Positions 6,235 through 9,513 of a stretch of DNA of 9,513 nt are shown piece by piece. The stretch is taken from positions 1 through 9,513 of the forward strand of contig RFOC01000069.1 of NCBI GenBank assembly GCA_009926815.1. Reading direction: 5' to 3'. Under the pieces are notes generated by a model. It saw only the letters and a list, made by a program, of their open reading frames with translations. It did no database searches and was not told where the DNA came from. A program made the position numbers and the translations under genes. The stretch is from Planctomycetota bacterium (GTDB taxonomy: Bacteria; Planctomycetota; Phycisphaerae; Phycisphaerales; SM1A02). Numbering within the stretch: position 1 is the stretch's first letter; each line of letters starts with the position of its first letter.

Positions 6235-7251
6235 GTGCAACCCCAGGATCCAGCCATCGCCCGCACCCTGGCCCGTCATCCCCGCCCATTGGGCGGTGAC
6301 ACGGCCCGGAACCTGCCCCAGCCGGCGGTCAGCCTGACGGACATGGTGCTCAACAACGGCGATCAGGCGCGCCAGTCGCTGCTCATCGGTCGCAAGCCGG
6401 ACTGGCTTCGGGCCCGGGTCCCGGGTGGCGAGGGTTACCTTCGCCTGAAGGGCATCATCGACGAGCATCGGCTGCACACCGTCTGCCAGGAGGCCAGTTG
6501 CCCGAACATGGGGGAATGCTGGAGTCGCGGAAGCGCCACCATCATGATCCTGGGCGACACCTGCACGCGCAGCTGCGGCTTCTGCAACGTGAAGACGGGC
6601 CGACCCGCGACCCTGGACACGGACGAGCCTCGTCGCGTGGCCGAGAGCCTGCGACTCATGGGTCTCAAGCATGTGGTCATCACCAGCGTCAATCGCGACG
6701 AACTGCCGGATGGTGGAGCCGCCATCTGGGCCCAGACCATCCAGCGCGTGCATGAGGCGTGCCCGGACATGAGCGTGGAGGTCCTCGTGGGCGACTTCTG
6801 TGGCGACGAGAAGGCCATCCAGGTGGTGTGTGACGCCAGGCCCGAGATCATCAGTCACAACATGGAGACCGTGAAGCGCATGCACCCGGCCGTGCGGCCC
6901 CAGGCTCGCTACGAGCGCTCGCTGGCCGTGCTTGCGCAGTTCAAGTCCGCGGGGCTGGTCACCAAGACGGGCATCATGGTCGGCATCGGCGAGCATGACG
7001 ACGAGGTGCTGCAGCTCATGGATGACGTGCAGGCCGCAAGCCGGGCCGACATCCTCACGGTGGGCCAGTACCTGCAGCCCACGCGGAACCACCTGCCGAT
7101 CGATCGATGGGTGCATCCCGACCAGTTCGCCATGTTCAAGCGGCAGGCCCTTGAGCGGGGCTTCCGCGTGTGCGAGAGCGGCCCACTGGTGCGCAGCAGC
7201 TATCACGCCGACGATCAGGCGGCCTCGCTGGCCGGCTTCCGGCACGCCTGA
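6235..7251 (+). CDS. lipA: Lipoyl synthase (radical SAM)
   Basis: LipA inserts two sulfur atoms into protein-bound octanoyl groups, finishing the lipoyl arm used by E2 proteins such as the one at 1547-2944. All three iron-sulfur signatures are present. With numbering from GTG 6235 these are the auxiliary cluster CX4CX5C in CQEASCPNMGEC (Cys84, 89, 95), the radical-SAM CX3CX2C in CTRSCGFC (Cys110, 114, 117), and the late RSSY (320-323), whose serine ligates the auxiliary cluster. RKPDWLR, VITSVNRDELPDGGA, HNMETV and LTVGQYLQPTRNHLP are family-typical. The start is uncertain. GTG 6235 gives 338 residues and fits the promoter just upstream as a near-leaderless message. ATG 6343 gives 302 residues, a normal LipA length, but has no Shine-Dalgarno. 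ATG 6157 would overlap the ThuA-like gene and is unlikely. The gene converges on the M16 peptidase gene with an 11 bp gap. lipB is not in the window. Confidence 0.95.
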   Translation: MQPQDPAIARTLARHPRPLGGDTARNLPQPAVSLTDMVLNNGDQARQSLLIGRKPDWLRARVPGGEGYLRLKGIIDEHRLHTVCQEASCPNMGECWSRGSATIMILGDTCTRSCGFCNVKTGRPATLDTDEPRRVAESLRLMGLKHVVITSVNRDELPDGGAAIWAQTIQRVHEACPDMSVEVLVGDFCGDEKAIQVVCDARPEIISHNMETVKRMHPAVRPQARYERSLAVLAQFKSAGLVTKTGIMVGIGEHDDEVLQLMDDVQAASRADILTVGQYLQPTRNHLPIDRWVHPDQFAMFKRQALERGFRVCESGPLVRSSYHADDQAASLAGFRHA

Positions 7252-7262
7252 GGCGTCGCGTC

Positions 7263-8483
7263 TCAGGTGCTGGTCATCTGACCGGTCACCACCGGACGAA
7301 GCGGGAACTCGCCGAGACACGTGCGCAGATCCTGCAGCGTGACGCTCTCGATCCGCGCCATCTCCTCGTCCAGCGTGGTGTGCGGCATGCCATAGGCCCA
7401 CAGCGAACCCAGCCGCGTCATGCGACCAGCCGGCCGCTCCCCCGCCAGTGCCACGGCCGTGGCGATGCGGGCCTTCGCCCTGTCCAGTTCGGCCTGCTCC
7501 AGCGAGTCCACCATCTGATCCAGTTCCGCCAGAAGCTGCGCCTTCACCTTCGGCATGGCTTCTCGCTCGCAGGCCGCGATCACCAGGTACTCCCCCACGC
7601 CATCCCGGCCCTCGAAGCTGCAGGTGGCCTCCTCGGCCAGGCCCGTCTCCACCAGGCTCCAGTAGAAGCGGCTGCCTTCGGCATCGCCCACGATCTGGGC
7701 GATCAGGCTTGCCGCGTAGCGACGTGGATCGTTCAGCGCCGGCGCCGGCATGAGCATGCCCATGTAGCCACGCGTGAGGTTGGGAAGCGTCCAGGCGTGA
7801 TCGCCGACCTGGGGCACGAAGCGACCATGATCGCGGCCAGGCGTCCCTCGCGGCCATTCGCCGCACGCCGCGTGCGCCTGCTGCACCAGCGCGTCGAAGT
7901 CCACCCGACCCGCCACGGCGAGAGCCATGGTGTCGGAGGCATACCGATCCTGGAAGAATCGATCCATCTGGTCTCGCTGGAGCGACTGGATGCTCGCCTG
8001 GGTGCCCAGCACGCGGTGGCCCAGCGGGTGCGTGCCGTAGTAGCGTTCCAGCATGCGCTCGTAGAGCGCCATGAACGGGTTGTCCTCGTACATGGCGATC
8101 TCCTCCAGGATGACTCCCTTCTCCTCGTCGAAGTCCGCCTGTCGAAGCGCTGGTCGAAGGATGTCGGCCAGCATCCCCACGGCCTCCGGCAGGTGCTCCG
8201 GCAGCACATGCGCGTGGAAGCAGGTCATTTCGCTGCTGGTGAAGGCGTTGTGACTGGCGCCAATCCGGTCGAAGTCCTCGTTCACCTGCAACGCACCTCG
8301 CCGCTCCGAACCCTTGAACATCATGTGTTCCAGGAAGTGGCTCACCCCCATCAGGGGGGTCGGTTCATCGCGGGCCCCTGTTCGGACGAAGAATCCGGCC
8401 GCGGCGGTGTGTGCCGATGGGTCGATCTCCCCGAGGATCTGGAGTCCATTGGGCAGGACGGTGGACCGGAAGGTGACGGCCAT
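7263..8483 (-). CDS. M16 family zinc peptidase (processing-peptidase-like)
   Basis: This 406-residue protein is about the usual size of short M16B peptidases, which work as dimers forming a closed chamber. The inverted zinc motif HFLEH (49-53) supplies His49, catalytic Glu52 and His53. The third zinc ligand is expected at Glu128 in VILEEIAMYEDNP, 75 residues after His53, so the active site looks intact. Other landmarks are LPNGLQIL (10-17), FFVRTGARDE (31-40), NAFTSSEMTCFHAHVL (79-94) and HPLGHRVLGT in the first domain. The second domain has YMGMLMPAPALND, VGDAEGSRFYWSLVETGLA and the closing AGRMTRLGSLWAYG. No signal peptide is seen, so it probably acts in the cytoplasm on peptides or partly unfolded proteins. 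The ATG at 8483 follows TAGAAT by six bases without a Shine-Dalgarno. It diverges from the PilZ gene across a 129 bp gap. Confidence 0.95.
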   Translation of the reverse strand: MAVTFRSTVLPNGLQILGEIDPSAHTAAAGFFVRTGARDEPTPLMGVSHFLEHMMFKGSERRGALQVNEDFDRIGASHNAFTSSEMTCFHAHVLPEHLPEAVGMLADILRPALRQADFDEEKGVILEEIAMYEDNPFMALYERMLERYYGTHPLGHRVLGTQASIQSLQRDQMDRFFQDRYASDTMALAVAGRVDFDALVQQAHAACGEWPRGTPGRDHGRFVPQVGDHAWTLPNLTRGYMGMLMPAPALNDPRRYAASLIAQIVGDAEGSRFYWSLVETGLAEEATCSFEGRDGVGEYLVIAACEREAMPKVKAQLLAELDQMVDSLEQAELDRAKARIATAVALAGERPAGRMTRLGSLWAYGMPHTTLDEEMARIESVTLQDLRTCLGEFPLRPVVTGQMTST

Positions 8484-8489
8484 GGGGCG

Positions 8490-8495
8490 ATTCTA
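8490..8495 (-). promoter_or_regulatory. -10 element of the M16 peptidase gene
   Basis: On the minus strand TAGAAT matches five of six bases of TATAAT and ends six bases before ATG 8483. Transcription would start at about the A of the ATG, so the message is probably leaderless. No good -35 is visible at 17-18 bp. Confidence 0.5.
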
Positions 8496-8525
8496 CGTCC
8501 ATGCCAGTCCAGATCCCCTTATCGG

Positions 8526-8574
8526 ATCCACGGAGGTGGATGGCGGCTCCGCAATCCACGCATTGCGTCGCAAT
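8526..8574. repeat. Cluster of interlocking short inverted repeats in the divergent intergenic region
   Basis: Within the 129 bp between the M16 and PilZ genes, three dyads follow one another. ATCCAC (8526-8531) pairs with GTGGAT (8536-8541) across four bases, and ATCCAC recurs at 8554-8559. GCGG (8543-8546) pairs with CCGC (8549-8552). CGCAAT (8550-8555) pairs with ATTGCG (8562-8567), which pairs again with CGCAAT (8569-8574), so that 8562-8574 reads as the perfect 13-base dyad ATTGCGTCGCAAT. A -35-like TTGACC (8575-8580) abuts it, though no good -10 follows. An operator for a dimeric regulator is the simplest reading. An RNA hairpin in a leader is the alternative. The rest of 8484-8612 holds nothing I recognise. 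Confidence 0.5.
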
Positions 8575-8603
8575 TTGACCACATGTTCCATCACGGGCCA
8601 CGC

Positions 8604-8607
8604 AGGA
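8604..8607 (+). promoter_or_regulatory. Shine-Dalgarno site of the PilZ gene
   Basis: AGGA within AGGAAAGG lies five bases before ATG 8613 and picks this start over ATG 8628, which has no such site. Having a ribosome binding site sets this gene apart from the leaderless-looking genes nearby. Confidence 0.6.
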
Positions 8608-8612
8608 AAGGC

Positions 8613-8981
8613 ATGGGTATCTCCGTCATGGACTTCATCCGCACGCCACGCGAACACGGACAGGTCGGATCCTTCGAGGACCGCCGTCGCACCAGTGCCG
8701 ATCGTCGGGATGCCTCGCGACACACCGCCGCCGGCGAGGTGCTGTTCATCTGGCATCACGAGCATGAGGCGCCACAGAGCTACCCGGCCCTGGACATCAG
8801 CGAGGATGGTGCACGCATCGAGGTGGGCTGCATGCTGCCTGAAGGCATGACGGGCATCGCGGTGGCGCACCGACCTTCTGGAACGAGAATCGACCGACCC
8901 GCCATGGTGGTCTGGTGCCGAGCGGTCCGGGATGACCGAGGCATCCTTCGACACCACGAGGCGGGGATCCGCTTCTTCTAG
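8613..8981 (+). CDS. Small PilZ-domain protein (122 aa)
   Basis: PilZ domains bind cyclic di-GMP and alter motility, adhesion or envelope functions. The two binding signatures are present in order. An RxxxR box lies within ADRRDASRH (Arg32 and Arg36), just before the first strand. DISEDG (61-66) fits the D/N-x-S-x-x-G consensus at the expected distance. The C-terminal part (AMVVWCRAV, then HHEAGIRFF) matches the strand pattern that closes a PilZ barrel. The protein is a lone PilZ domain with a short, Arg- and Asp-rich N-terminal arm and no membrane segment. A longer upstream frame exists but runs antisense through the M16 gene, so it is not used. It converges on recO with 4 bp between the stops. 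No diguanylate cyclase or phosphodiesterase is in the window. Confidence 0.8.
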   Translation: MGISVMDFIRTPREHGQVGSFEDRRRTSADRRDASRHTAAGEVLFIWHHEHEAPQSYPALDISEDGARIEVGCMLPEGMTGIAVAHRPSGTRIDRPAMVVWCRAVRDDRGILRHHEAGIRFF

Positions 8982-8985
8982 CCGA

Positions 8986-9513
8986 TCACACCGCCCAGTC
9001 CGTCCGTGGCACCCGGGCACCGCGCCTCATCATGGGGCGTCCCTGTGCCACCGGAAGCCGACCGAACAGCCATCCCATGGTCGCCGGTTCGTCGCCCAGC
9101 ACATGTCGCAGATGCGCAGCCAGCAGCCGGTTGCCACGCTGGATCGATTCGTGATCCGCCGGAATCTCCTCGCCTGCGGCCAGGGCCCGAAGCACCGTCA
9201 AGGTGGCTGGTCGCACCTTCCAGGGTCCCTCCCGGTCTCCATCGATCACCAGACGACCCTCCAGGGGGTCGAAAGCCACGCCCTGACCCGATCCAGTGGG
9301 TGGCTGCAGGTCCGGCTGCCAGCCGGTCTCCTCGAGCAGGCACCACTGGAACCTGAGCATGGAGGATTCGACGCCTTCGCCTGAACCCAGCGACCGCAGC
9401 AGCACCATGGTGCGATCGAAGAGGTCGGGATGGGGATCCAGAAGCGGAAGCATGCGGCCCAGCACGTCGGCCACGTACCACCCGGCGCGATTCGCCTGCA
9501 GGTCCTCACGAAG
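8986..9513 (-). CDS. recO: DNA repair protein RecO, C-terminal part (5' end outside window)
   Basis: RecO works with RecR and RecF to load RecA on single-stranded DNA and anneals DNA during gap repair. The frame is open from the right edge to TGA at 8986-8988, giving about 175 residues, so the N-terminal OB-fold lies outside. The visible part is the helical C-terminal domain: ANRAGWYVADVLGRMLPLLD, then DPHPDLFDRTMVLLRSL, then SSMLRFQWCLLEETGWQPDL, the family's most recognisable run. The region that in many RecO proteins holds two CxxC pairs (a zinc ribbon) reads PPTGSGQGVAFDPLEGRLVI here and has no cysteine, as in zinc-free RecO of the E. coli kind. The GTG at 9474 is internal, not a start. 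Confidence 0.85.
   Translation of the reverse strand, partial: LREDLQANRAGWYVADVLGRMLPLLDPHPDLFDRTMVLLRSLGSGEGVESSMLRFQWCLLEETGWQPDLQPPTGSGQGVAFDPLEGRLVIDGDREGPWKVRPATLTVLRALAAGEEIPADHESIQRGNRLLAAHLRHVLGDEPATMGWLFGRLPVAQGRPMMRRGARVPRTDWAV

Noticed and set aside
6226..7866. Long minus-strand frame (546 codons) across lipA and part of the M16 gene
   Set aside because: Runs through two well-supported genes in the wrong frame or strand; a GC-bias shadow.
7170..8612. Upstream extension of the PilZ frame (to 603 codons)
   Set aside because: The extra codons are antisense to the M16 peptidase; only the part from ATG 8613, preceded by AGGA, looks like a protein.
8484..8612. Possible short peptides in the intergenic region (25 codons from ATG 8501 plus; about 32 codons minus ending at TAG near 8493)
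   Set aside because: Very short, no Shine-Dalgarno seen, and they coincide with the inverted-repeat cluster, which explains the region better.
1..9513. CRISPR arrays, insertion sequences, tRNA genes, defence cassettes
   Set aside because: No regularly spaced repeats, transposase or integrase motifs, cloverleaf-like sequences or known defence domains were found on reading both strands.

Overview
The window is GC-rich, bacterial, densely packed and chromosomal in character. No transposase, integrase, CRISPR array, tRNA or rRNA is visible. The set of genes (a Gram-positive-like three-gene 2-oxoacid dehydrogenase operon, several very short exported proteins, a membrane-anchored ThuA-like protein and a stand-alone PilZ protein) suggests a planctomycete, possibly of the Phycisphaerae. 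That assignment is an inference from style and content, not a search result.

Layout. Positions 1-2944 (+) hold a pyruvate-dehydrogenase-type operon: the E1 alpha C-terminus (cut by the window edge), complete E1 beta and complete E2. Positions 2975-4756 (+) hold three small membrane or exported proteins of unknown function, followed closely by a deoxyribose-phosphate aldolase (deoC). Positions 4763-6180 (-) hold a translationally coupled pair: a membrane-anchored ThuA-like protein, then a 204-residue protein with a possible His/Cys dyad. Positions 6235-7251 (+) hold lipoyl synthase (lipA). Positions 7263-8483 (-) hold an M16 zinc peptidase. Positions 8484-8612 are a non-coding divergent region with several interlocking inverted repeats. 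Positions 8613-8981 (+) hold a small PilZ-domain protein. Positions 8986-9513 (-) hold the C-terminal part of RecO, cut by the window edge.

How the genes fit together. The dehydrogenase makes acyl-CoA (most likely acetyl-CoA), and its E2 carries a lipoyl domain that LipA would complete by inserting sulfur. DeoC yields acetaldehyde and glyceraldehyde-3-phosphate, which can feed the same central metabolism. No E3 (dihydrolipoamide dehydrogenase) or lipB is present here. The rest look like independent housekeeping or envelope functions.

Two genome-style features stand out. First, genes that seem to begin a transcript (2975, 6180-, 8483-, probably 6235) have a -10-like hexamer ending only 6-9 bases before the start codon and no ribosome binding site, which points to leaderless mRNAs. 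Several internal or SD-driven genes instead have clear Shine-Dalgarno sequences. Second, all three convergent gene pairs meet with gaps of only 4-11 bp and no visible terminator. I did not find a convincing new defence or mobile system. The least explained parts are the three small exported proteins, the ThuA/His-Cys gene pair and the structured 8526-8574 region.
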